Made by a program: the position numbers and the translations under genes. From CAVQBP01 sp964448105 (GTDB lineage: Bacteria > Bacteroidota > Ignavibacteria > Ignavibacteriales > Ignavibacteriaceae), in NCBI GenBank assembly GCA_964448105.1, contig CAYUVK010000177.1:1-5368 (forward strand): DNA of 5,368 nt, written 5' to 3'. Below are positions 1-5,368 of this stretch, piece by piece. Position 1 is the first letter of the stretch. Every line of letters starts with the position of its first letter. The notes beneath the pieces are model-generated. The model did no database searches, was not told where the DNA came from, and saw only the letters and a list, made by a program, of their open reading frames with translations.

Positions 1-190
1 TATTTATAATCTGCATAAAAAGAAGGAATAATAAAATTTAGATATTATTTAATAATTGAGCTTTTGTAAAACTTTAAGAATAATGAAGTTTAGGAATAAT
101 GATATAATTTTTACTTTTTCCAACATTCAGCATGAAATTTTATTTAGTAGAATTATTGAAAAAACAGATTTTCGAACAATTATTAAATTA
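1..190. other. AT-rich stretch with no recognisable gene
   Basis: No open frame of useful length, RNA gene or strong hairpin is visible on either strand. The only regularity is a short phrase, GAATAAT or GGAATAAT, recurring near 25, 78 and 93, which is weak in DNA this AT-rich. It may be the intergenic space beyond a gene lying left of the window. Confidence 0.5.
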
Positions 191-231
191 ACCCAAGCTA
201 ACCGCTTGTCGAATAAACCGTTGAAACGGTT
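191..231. repeat. REP-like pair of small hairpins
   Basis: Two adjacent inverted repeats are visible. CAAGC (194-198) pairs with GCTTG (204-208) around a 5-base loop. AACCGT (216-221) pairs with ACGGTT (226-231) around a TGAA loop. GC-containing stems stand out in this AT-rich spacer. The phrase ATAAACCGTTGAAACGGTT resembles, from memory, REP-type palindromes scattered through Bacteroidota-like genomes, where a longer first hairpin is followed by this second one. Here the outer part of the first hairpin is not symmetrical (AACC on the left, TCGA on the right), so this could be a decayed copy. Family membership is an inference; the hairpins are directly seen. Confidence 0.4.
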
Positions 232-252
232 ATAAATATTAATCTTTAATTA

Positions 253-379
253 TTAAGGGGCTGACTAAAAAGTAAGTAAATGTCATTTCGAGGGAGTCTT
301 CGACCGAGAAATCTTTTCAAAATGTAAGATTTCTCCCTTCGGTCGAAATGACAAAGATACTTTTTGCACAGCCCCTTAA
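253..379. mobile_element. MITE-like element with TTAA flanks
   Basis: Positions 257-274 (GGGGCTGACTAAAAAGTA) and the reverse complement of 358-375 (GGGGCTGTGCAAAAAGTA) match at 15 of 18 bases; the three mismatches sit together at 264-266. TTAA lies immediately outside both ends (253-256 and 376-379), as expected of a 4-bp target duplication, although TTAA is palindromic and common in AT-rich DNA. The element is about 119 bp and has no coding capacity, so it would depend on a transposase elsewhere. The GGGGCTG...AAAAAGTA end resembles insertion-sequence termini, but I cannot assign a parent family with confidence. The whole could also fold into one long hairpin and stop transcription. Confidence 0.6.
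281..353. repeat. Internal palindromic repeat inside the MITE
   Basis: TGTCATTTCGA (281-291) is the exact reverse complement of 343-353, and AGAAATCTT (307-315) of 326-334, leaving a 10-base loop at 316-325. The intervening parts differ in length (15 bases left, 8 right), so the stem has an internal bulge; both contain CTTCG and GGTCG or CGACC blocks. This GTCATTTCGA...GAGAAATCTT style of palindrome is, from memory, a frequent dispersed repeat in Bacteroidota-related genomes. Its nesting inside transposon-like ends suggests either that it is the body of the MITE or that the repeat family moves in this form. Confidence 0.6.
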
Positions 380-560
380 TAAAACCTTAAAACTTAAATA
401 TTAACTGTTTTAACATTTTTTTTATCTTGGGTGATTAACTTGAGTAAATTATGGAACTACAAATAAGCTTTAAAAAAATAGAGCGAGATTTAACCCGCTG
501 GATATAAAATAGTATGTTTTTAAATGAAAAAATAATATTATTTACTAATATTTATTCAAC
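380..560. other. Spacer downstream of the deoxyhypusine-synthase-like gene
   Basis: No gene is supported here. A frame at 450-504 is only 18 codons and has no ribosome binding site. A pure A/T palindrome at 530-543 lies just beyond the minus-strand stop codon, but it has no GC stem, so I do not call it a terminator. The better candidate for stopping transcription of the minus-strand gene is the long MITE hairpin about 180 bp further on. Confidence 0.5.
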
Positions 561-1604
561 TCACGCAACTATATTTTCTTTTACAAATAATTTTTGAAAT
601 TCTCTCGGTTTTCTTTCTTTCCAGGAACCTTTGTGATATGCATACCCGGTAATAAGTGGCATTGCAACAGTTGCTTCTGAGTAAACCATTTGTTCAAAAG
701 TTGTTTCAACTTTTCCCCATGAACTTGCTTCCTTTAAAGTAGAAGATGAAAGTGCACCGTCTCTTACATCCGCAACAGTAATCTGAACAGCATATTTATG
801 CATAGGAGCATCTTCTTGAAGAATGTCTGCTGCAACTACAATATCCTGTGTGAAATTTTTAGGTACTCCGCCGCCGACCATAAAAATCCCGGTTTCATGA
901 CTTTTCAATTTTATTTGTGTCAGCTCTAAAAAATCTTTTGCAGAATCAATTGACACGTGTTTGCTTGGGTTTTGTGTTTGATGAATTATAAATCCAAAGC
1001 CTGCTGAACAGTCGGAAAAAGCAGGAACAAAGATCGGAACATTCTTTTTATAAGCTGCAAAGATTACAGAATCATCGACTTTTGGTCCGCCATGATCTTC
1101 CAGATATTTACCAAACTCCCATAATAATTCTCGTGATGAAAATGGGCGGGGTTCCAGGCTGTCAAAAATTTTTGCACATGTTTCATCGCAGACTCTTAAT
1201 TCATCTTCATCTATATAAGTATCATAAATTCTATCGATATGCAGTTCACGCAACAGATTATCATCGCTGAATGGTGTCCCTTTATAATGTTTAAAGCCTA
1301 ATGCTTCAAAAAAATCCTGATCAACCATAATGGCGCCGGTAGATACAATTGCATCAACCATATTATTATTTACCAGGTCAAAAACTACTTTCTTTAAACC
1401 TGCACTAAAAATACTTCCTGCAAGAGTCAGAATTATTCCGCAATCTTTATCTTTTAACATCATATCATAAATTTTAGCCGCACGGTTTAAATCTCTGGCT
1501 GAGAAGGCCATTTCTCCCATTGCATCAACTAAAGGGATTACATTATTCTTTTTAATATCAATATGCTGAATTACTTCTTTCAAAAAATCTTTTTTAATTG
1601 CCAT
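561..1604 (-). CDS. Deoxyhypusine synthase family protein
   Basis: This 347-residue protein is complete and close to the family's usual length. Enzymes of this fold use NAD to move an aminobutyl group from spermidine through a lysine-imine intermediate. Bacteria lack eIF5A, so the bacterial members are thought to make homospermidine or related polyamines in the cytoplasm. The key segment EASSWGK (292-298) matches the human EAVSWGK block, so E292, W296 and the active-site lysine K298 are present. NAD-site-like segments are LAGSIFSAG (61-69), VSTGA (87-91), VPAFSDCSAGF (193-203) and GGGVPKN (244-250). By my remembered alignment, the substrate-contacting histidine after the GGGV block in the human enzyme is phenylalanine here (F251), which argues against a true eIF5A-modifying role. 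The ATG at 1604 is supported by AGGAG seven bases upstream. It stands alone, divergent from the Fic operon, and sampled lines look richer in GC (about 35-38%) than the restriction gene. Confidence 0.9.
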   Translation of the reverse strand: MAIKKDFLKEVIQHIDIKKNNVIPLVDAMGEMAFSARDLNRAAKIYDMMLKDKDCGIILTLAGSIFSAGLKKVVFDLVNNNMVDAIVSTGAIMVDQDFFEALGFKHYKGTPFSDDNLLRELHIDRIYDTYIDEDELRVCDETCAKIFDSLEPRPFSSRELLWEFGKYLEDHGGPKVDDSVIFAAYKKNVPIFVPAFSDCSAGFGFIIHQTQNPSKHVSIDSAKDFLELTQIKLKSHETGIFMVGGGVPKNFTQDIVVAADILQEDAPMHKYAVQITVADVRDGALSSSTLKEASSWGKVETTFEQMVYSEATVAMPLITGYAYHKGSWKERKPREFQKLFVKENIVA

Positions 1605-1611
1605 TGTTTCA

Positions 1612-1616
1612 CTCCT
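1612..1616 (-). promoter_or_regulatory. Shine-Dalgarno site of the minus-strand gene
   Basis: Read on the minus strand this is AGGAG, followed by seven bases (TGAAACA) and then ATG. It is the only strong ribosome binding site in the window and fixes the start of the deoxyhypusine-synthase-like gene at 1604. Confidence 0.75.
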
Positions 1617-1775
1617 GAAAGTAAATTTTAATTTAGGATTAAAAAGATAATAAATATTAAAGGAAAATAAATTAATATGAGAAAATAATCACGTATGTAT
1701 ATCGAAATGTTGTTTTATAAGCCCAATTACTGATTTTAACAAATTCATCTTTTTATATTTTTTCAAATAATTTTT

Positions 1776-1853
1776 CATGTCGATGAAATAGACATGTTCT
1801 ATGGACGTGTCGAAATTATTAAAAAATATCGACACGTTATTTGCATGTGTCGT
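1776..1853. promoter_or_regulatory. Five-site TGTC operator-like array upstream of fic
   Basis: Five copies of a heptamer of form RTGTCKW occur in alternating orientation: ATGTCGA at 1777-1783 (plus), ATGTCTA at 1789-1795 (minus), GTGTCGA at 1807-1813 (plus), GTGTCGA at 1829-1835 (minus) and GTGTCGT at 1847-1853 (plus). The first pair forms a perfect 6-bp inverted repeat (CATGTC/GACATG). The second pair forms a perfect 9-bp one (ACGTGTCGA at 1805-1813 and TCGACACGT at 1829-1837, spacer 15 bp). The density of CG-containing sites in AT-rich DNA just before the Fic start suggests a dimeric DNA-binding regulator. The Fic winged helix is one candidate binder; this is inference. Confidence 0.6.
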
Positions 1854-1869
1854 TAAAATAAAATACATT
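1841..1869 (+). promoter_or_regulatory. Possible promoter of the fic-restriction operon
   Basis: TTGCAT (1841-1846) and TACATT (1864-1869) are separated by 17 bp and each match the sigma-70 consensus at four of six bases. They would place transcription start a few bases after 1875, giving a leader of under 20 bases. The last operator-like copy (1847-1853) would lie between the two boxes, fitting repression. A Bacteroidota-type TAnnTTTG box is not exactly present; TTTG occurs at 1871-1874 but is preceded by ATTA. Such matches are easy to find in AT-rich DNA. Confidence 0.3.
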
Positions 1870-1893
1870 ATTTGAAGAAATTAAAAGATTTTG

Positions 1894-2973
1894 ATGTATA
1901 ATAAAGAAAAACCATATAATGATCTACCGTTGCTACCTCCAAAAGCCGACATTGAGACAAAAGAAATTTTAAAAGCAGCCATTGATGCAAACAGGTCTCT
2001 TGCAGAATTGAAGGGAATTGCGAAAACAATTCCAAACCAATCTATTTTGATAAGCGCACTTCCATTACAGGAAGCACGTTCAAGTTCTGAAATAGAGAAT
2101 GTTGTAACAAAAAACGACAAGTTGTACGAAGCTATAGCTTCATCTGCAAATAACTATGATCCACAAACAAAAGAAGTTTTACGATACCGTGAAGCTTTAT
2201 GGGAAGGTTACAATGAGTTAAAAGAGAGGGGGCTGCTTACAACAAATCTTTATACAAAAATTTATCAAAAAATAAAAGAAACGAATGCAGGTATTAGAGT
2301 AACACCGGGAACAAAGATTTCTAATTCCCGGGGAGAAGTAATTTATACTCCACCCGAAGGTGAACAAATAATTAGAGATAAATTAAAAAATCTTGAAGAG
2401 TTTATTTACGCTGAAGATGAATTGGATGACTTAATTAAGCTGGCACTTATCCATTACCAGTTTGAAGCAATACATCCTTTTACTGATGGTAACGGAAGAA
2501 CCGGAAGAATAATTTGTGTTCTTTTTTTAATTCTAAAAGAACACCTCGAACTTCCAATTCTTTATTTAAGCAAGTATATTATCGAAAATAAAAATGAGTA
2601 TTATAAAAGACTTAGAAGTGTAACAGAAAATAATGAATGGCATCAATGGATTACTTATCTATTAAAAACAGTTAAACATACTGCTGATTTTACAGCAGAA
2701 AAAATTACACAAATAAAAGGACTGGTTAACCAAACTATTGAAGAAGCAAAAAAGAAACTTCCTTCGCGAGTTTATTCTAAAGAATTAATTGAATTGATTT
2801 TTGAAGAACCTTACTGTAAAACGGAGTTTGTTGTTAATGCCAGTATTGCAAAACGCCAAACAGCAGCAGAGTATTTAAAAGAACTTGAAAAAGCCGGATT
2901 TTTGAAAAGTAAAAAGGTTGGGAAGGAAATGCTATATATGAATATAAAACTAAACAAATTATTTACAGAATAA
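1894..2973 (+). CDS. Class II Fic protein with C-terminal winged helix
   Basis: This 359-residue protein (ATG numbering) is complete. Fic enzymes move AMP from ATP to hydroxyl side chains of target proteins. The core motif HPFTDGNGRTGR spans 194-205, with catalytic H194, metal-binding D198, and N200, R202 and R205 for the nucleotide phosphates. The flap YTPPEG is at 151-156. An N-terminal Fic_N-like region contains SSEIEN (64-69), which fits the inhibitory SxxxE(G/N) motif; E68 should hold the enzyme inactive, as in class II Fic proteins such as SoFic of Shewanella (about 372 residues, same layout). From about 290 to 345 there is a winged helix-turn-helix, with a likely recognition region around NASIAKRQTAAEYLKEL. 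TTG at 1891 is an in-frame alternative start, but ATG at 1894 is preferred; no strong Shine-Dalgarno is seen. It abuts the restriction-modification gene directly. The target is unknown; a regulator or toxin-antitoxin-like role is inferred. Confidence 0.93.
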   Translation: MYNKEKPYNDLPLLPPKADIETKEILKAAIDANRSLAELKGIAKTIPNQSILISALPLQEARSSSEIENVVTKNDKLYEAIASSANNYDPQTKEVLRYREALWEGYNELKERGLLTTNLYTKIYQKIKETNAGIRVTPGTKISNSRGEVIYTPPEGEQIIRDKLKNLEEFIYAEDELDDLIKLALIHYQFEAIHPFTDGNGRTGRIICVLFLILKEHLELPILYLSKYIIENKNEYYKRLRSVTENNEWHQWITYLLKTVKHTADFTAEKITQIKGLVNQTIEEAKKKLPSRVYSKELIELIFEEPYCKTEFVVNASIAKRQTAAEYLKELEKAGFLKSKKVGKEMLYMNIKLNKLFTE

Positions 2974-2985
2974 ATGGTAAAAAGA
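2962..2985 (+). promoter_or_regulatory. Zero-gap stop-start junction
   Basis: The Fic stop TAA (2971-2973) is followed immediately by ATG (2974-2976). No Shine-Dalgarno-like purine run precedes this ATG, and no room for a promoter exists. Ribosomes finishing Fic are therefore the likely source of initiation on the restriction-modification frame. The next in-frame ATG lies over 1 kb downstream, inside the methyltransferase, so this start is close to forced. Confidence 0.7.
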
Positions 2986-5368
2986 TCTACAAAAATTACT
3001 GAAAGAGAATTAGCCAGTTTGATTGCAACCTGGTTTAATGAAGAAATAAACCGGAATAAATTTCCTTTTAATTTTGCTTCAAATGAAGTTAAAGCGGAAT
3101 TAATTGGAAAGAATCTGTATGGTGATATTGTACTTTGGAAAAGCTTTGAAAATAGAGAAGTATATTCTTATATAGAAATAAAGCCTCCTTTCGGTGCTAG
3201 AGAAAATTTAGGAACATTTAAAACTAAAGCCCGAAAGTTTAAAGTTAATTATGCATTTACTTGGGATTTTCAAAGTTTAAATGCATATGAAATTAGAGAG
3301 GGAGAATTAGTCCAACTAGATAGCGAACCACAACCATTACTCAATAATATTGATGAAATATTACGAGCAGATATACAGCAGAGCATTAAAAGTTTTATAC
3401 GCGGTATTTGTGAAGAAGTTGTTCATTTAAATGAAAAGGGTAAGTTTAGAAAATTTGCACCTGAAAAAATATATTTTGTTAATTTCGTTAGAAAAACAGT
3501 CGAAGCTTTGATTCCAAAATTTGAAAAGTTTTATAGTGAAAGATCAAGAAAGAAAGAATTTAAAAATAAGATTACAGCTTATGGTAAATTACAAGGCATA
3601 GAGTATAAATCCCATAAACAATATTATGAATTAATTGCAAAACAAAGTGTTTATGCATTAGTAACAAAAATAATTTTTTATCTAACACTTAAAAGATATT
3701 TTGACGATTTACCTGAAATTTATACAAAAGATGACCCGGATATCATTAATAACTTGAAAATTGCTTTTACGAAAGCGAGAGAAAAAGATTGGCAGGCAGT
3801 ATATATTGAAGAAGAGATAGAAGAACTTGGCTATCCTGATGATATTTTTGAGAATTTAGTTGAATTTTTAGCGGACTTAAGAATCTATCATTTTGGATTA
3901 TTAGCAGAGGATGTTATCGGAGAATTATTTGAAGAAATTATTGATCCTGAAAGACGTCATGATCTTGGACAATATTTTACAAATGAAAACCTTGTTGATT
4001 TAATAGTAGGCATGGTAGTAAACAATGAAAATGGATTTTACGGTGACCCAGCTTGCGGTTCGGGAACCTTTCTTTTAAGATTGTATGACAGATTGAAATA
4101 TCTCTCAAAATCAAAACTTTCACATATTGAATTGCTTGACAAAATTTGGGGAATTGATATTGGAAAATTTCCTGCTGAATTAGCTACGGTCAATTTATTT
4201 AGACAAAATATTAGTACATACGAAAATTTTCCCCGTGTTAGGAGAAAAGATATTTTTGAAGTTAAAACTGGAGATGAATTTGATTTCCCTCCACCAAGAG
4301 CTGGAAAACATTTTAATAAAATAAAATTACAATTACCTCAATTTTCAGGTTTGGTTGGAAATTTTCCTTTTATTAGACAAGAGTTAATTGAAAAGGAAGT
4401 GAAAGGTTATAAAAAATATTTAACCAAAATTTTGTCAAATGATTACTTCTTTTTATACCCGGAATTATTTAAAACTAAAAATTTAAAAGTCACTCAAATC
4501 GAAAAGATAAAAGAATCATCAAAAAATGAAAAAGCTAAATTTATTGACGATAATGTTCGTAATGGTGCAATACAGTTAAGACTTTCAGGCAAAGCGGATA
4601 TTTATACTTATATTTTTATTCATACATCTACTCTTTTAACAGAAGATGGAAAATTTGGAATTATTACTTCGAATTCATGGCTTGATGTTTCTTATGGTTC
4701 GATTTTAAAAAAATTCTTTCTTGAGAATTTTAAGATTGTGGCCGTAATAGCTTCATGGGCTGAGCCTTGGTTTGAAGATGCTGCTGTTAATACTATTATT
4801 ACAGTTTTGGAAAAATGCAACGACCAAAAAGCAAGAGACTCGAATAAAGTACGATTCGTAAAATTAAAAAAGAAACTTGATGAACTAATCCCATATAAAA
4901 ATCTGAAATTAGAATCTATAAAAAGATGGCAGCGTGTTGATGACATTGTCTATAAGCTAGAAAATGCTGAAGACTATCGTGATTATAAAAATATTGCGAA
5001 TAATATTTCTTCACTTGATGATGAAGAAATGAGAGTGAGAGTTATAATACAAAGCGAATTAAAAAAAGAAATAAGTATAAATAAAGAGCTAAGCAAATGG
5101 GGAAAATATTTACGCGCACCGGACGTCTATTTTGAAATAATTGAGAAGTGCTCTGATAAATTAGTTCCTCTTAAAAAAGTTGCTGATGTAAGGTTTGGAA
5201 TTAAAACTGGTGTTAATGAATTTTTTTATTTAGAAAAGCTTGAAGAATTTGATAATGGTTTGGTTAAATGCAGAAATTCCAGGGGATGGGAAGGATTGAT
5301 CGAAGAGAAATATTTGAGGAAAGTGATTAAAAGTCCTAAGGAAAGTAAAAGTATAAAAATCGATCCGG
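2974..5368 (+). CDS. Type IIG-like restriction-modification enzyme, 3' end cut by window
   Basis: The frame stays open for 798 codons to the window edge. Such enzymes join an endonuclease and an adenine-N6 methyltransferase in one chain and share one target-recognition domain. In order: residues about 8-120 resemble a PD-(D/E)XK nuclease, with D51 (YGDI) and E68-I-K70 (YIEIKPP); about 130-310 are mostly helical; RHDLGQYFTN (328-337) is motif X; DPACGSG (358-364) is motif I, the SAM-binding loop; GID (393-395) is the acidic motif II; GNFPF (462-466) is motif IV; LTEDGKFGIITSNSW (555-569) covers the later methylase strands; and VRFGIKTGVNEFF (739-751) opens a TaqI-C-like recognition domain. Motif IV is odd: the first proline of NPPF is phenylalanine. 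No helicase motifs are seen, so it is not HsdR or type ISP in the visible part. Sampled lines are only about 23-25% GC, lower than the minus-strand gene, which suggests transfer. A solitary methylase with a dead nuclease domain is the main alternative. Confidence 0.88.
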   Translation, partial: MVKRSTKITERELASLIATWFNEEINRNKFPFNFASNEVKAELIGKNLYGDIVLWKSFENREVYSYIEIKPPFGARENLGTFKTKARKFKVNYAFTWDFQSLNAYEIREGELVQLDSEPQPLLNNIDEILRADIQQSIKSFIRGICEEVVHLNEKGKFRKFAPEKIYFVNFVRKTVEALIPKFEKFYSERSRKKEFKNKITAYGKLQGIEYKSHKQYYELIAKQSVYALVTKIIFYLTLKRYFDDLPEIYTKDDPDIINNLKIAFTKAREKDWQAVYIEEEIEELGYPDDIFENLVEFLADLRIYHFGLLAEDVIGELFEEIIDPERRHDLGQYFTNENLVDLIVGMVVNNENGFYGDPACGSGTFLLRLYDRLKYLSKSKLSHIELLDKIWGIDIGKFPAELATVNLFRQNISTYENFPRVRRKDIFEVKTGDEFDFPPPRAGKHFNKIKLQLPQFSGLVGNFPFIRQELIEKEVKGYKKYLTKILSNDYFFLYPELFKTKNLKVTQIEKIKESSKNEKAKFIDDNVRNGAIQLRLSGKADIYTYIFIHTSTLLTEDGKFGIITSNSWLDVSYGSILKKFFLENFKIVAVIASWAEPWFEDAAVNTIITVLEKCNDQKARDSNKVRFVKLKKKLDELIPYKNLKLESIKRWQRVDDIVYKLENAEDYRDYKNIANNISSLDDEEMRVRVIIQSELKKEISINKELSKWGKYLRAPDVYFEIIEKCSDKLVPLKKVADVRFGIKTGVNEFFYLEKLEEFDNGLVKCRNSRGWEGLIEEKYLRKVIKSPKESKSIKIDP

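Noticed and set aside
450..504. Short ATG frame of 18 codons in the left spacer
   Set aside because: Too short, no ribosome binding site, no recognisable peptide; expected by chance.
530..543. Perfect 14-base palindrome AAATAATATTATTT after the minus-strand stop, followed by a T run on that strand
   Set aside because: It contains only A and T with no loop spacing, so a stable terminator stem is unlikely, and such palindromes are common in AT-rich DNA.
1082..1270. Plus-strand open frame of 62 codons
   Set aside because: It lies antisense inside the well-supported deoxyhypusine-synthase-like gene, has low-complexity content and no ribosome binding site.
1881..2120. Minus-strand open frame of 79 codons
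   Set aside because: It is antisense to the start of the Fic gene, whose reading is secured by conserved motifs; no family is recognisable in the opposite frame.
4692..4946. Minus-strand open frame of 84 codons
   Set aside because: It is the antisense shadow of the methyltransferase domain, rich in Ser and Phe as expected from complementing Lys/Glu-rich coding sequence.
2974..5368. Reading the long frame as BREX PglX or a type I HsdM subunit
   Set aside because: The N-terminal D-x16-ExK nuclease-like segment and the TaqI-C-like recognition domain on the same chain fit type IIG better; no BREX or hsdS/hsdR neighbours are visible, although the right side is cut off.
1..5368. CRISPR array, tRNA or rRNA gene
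   Set aside because: No regularly spaced direct repeats with unique spacers and no cloverleaf or conserved rRNA segment were seen on either strand.

Overview
The window is AT-rich bacterial DNA. Codon use, weak Shine-Dalgarno signals and a palindromic repeat beginning TGTCATTTCGA point to the Bacteroidota/Ignavibacteriota side of the tree. That placement is an inference from style; no 16S or single-copy marker gene is present.

Layout. Positions 1-560 carry no gene I can support. They hold a small REP-like hairpin pair (191-231) and a MITE-like element (257-375) with imperfect 18-bp terminal inverted repeats, TTAA on both sides and a long internal palindrome. Positions 561-1604 (minus strand) encode a complete bacterial deoxyhypusine-synthase-family protein, probably a polyamine enzyme, with the family's active-site lysine. 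A 289-bp divergent intergenic region (1605-1893) follows. Its right half holds five copies of a TGTC-centred heptamer in alternating orientations, which looks like an operator array for the rightward genes.

The rightward pair is the interesting part. A class II Fic protein (1894-2973, complete) has the HPFTDGNGRTGR active site, an SxxxEN inhibitory motif and a C-terminal winged helix. Its TAA stop is followed, with no base between, by the ATG of a very long open frame (2974 to the window edge, 798 codons visible). That frame encodes a single-chain restriction-modification enzyme of the type IIG/Eco57I kind: an N-terminal PD-(D/E)XK-like nuclease (D51, E68, K70), a helical connector, a gamma-class N6-adenine methyltransferase, and the start of a TaqI-like target-recognition domain. 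Its catalytic motif IV reads NFPF instead of the usual NPPY/NPPF.

How the genes may work together (inference): Fic and the restriction-modification enzyme look co-transcribed and translationally coupled, forming a two-gene defence cassette beside a housekeeping-type metabolic gene. The Fic winged helix is a reasonable candidate reader of the operator array, which would make the cassette self-regulating. AMPylation of the restriction enzyme, or of a host target when restriction is disturbed, is possible but not shown by the sequence.
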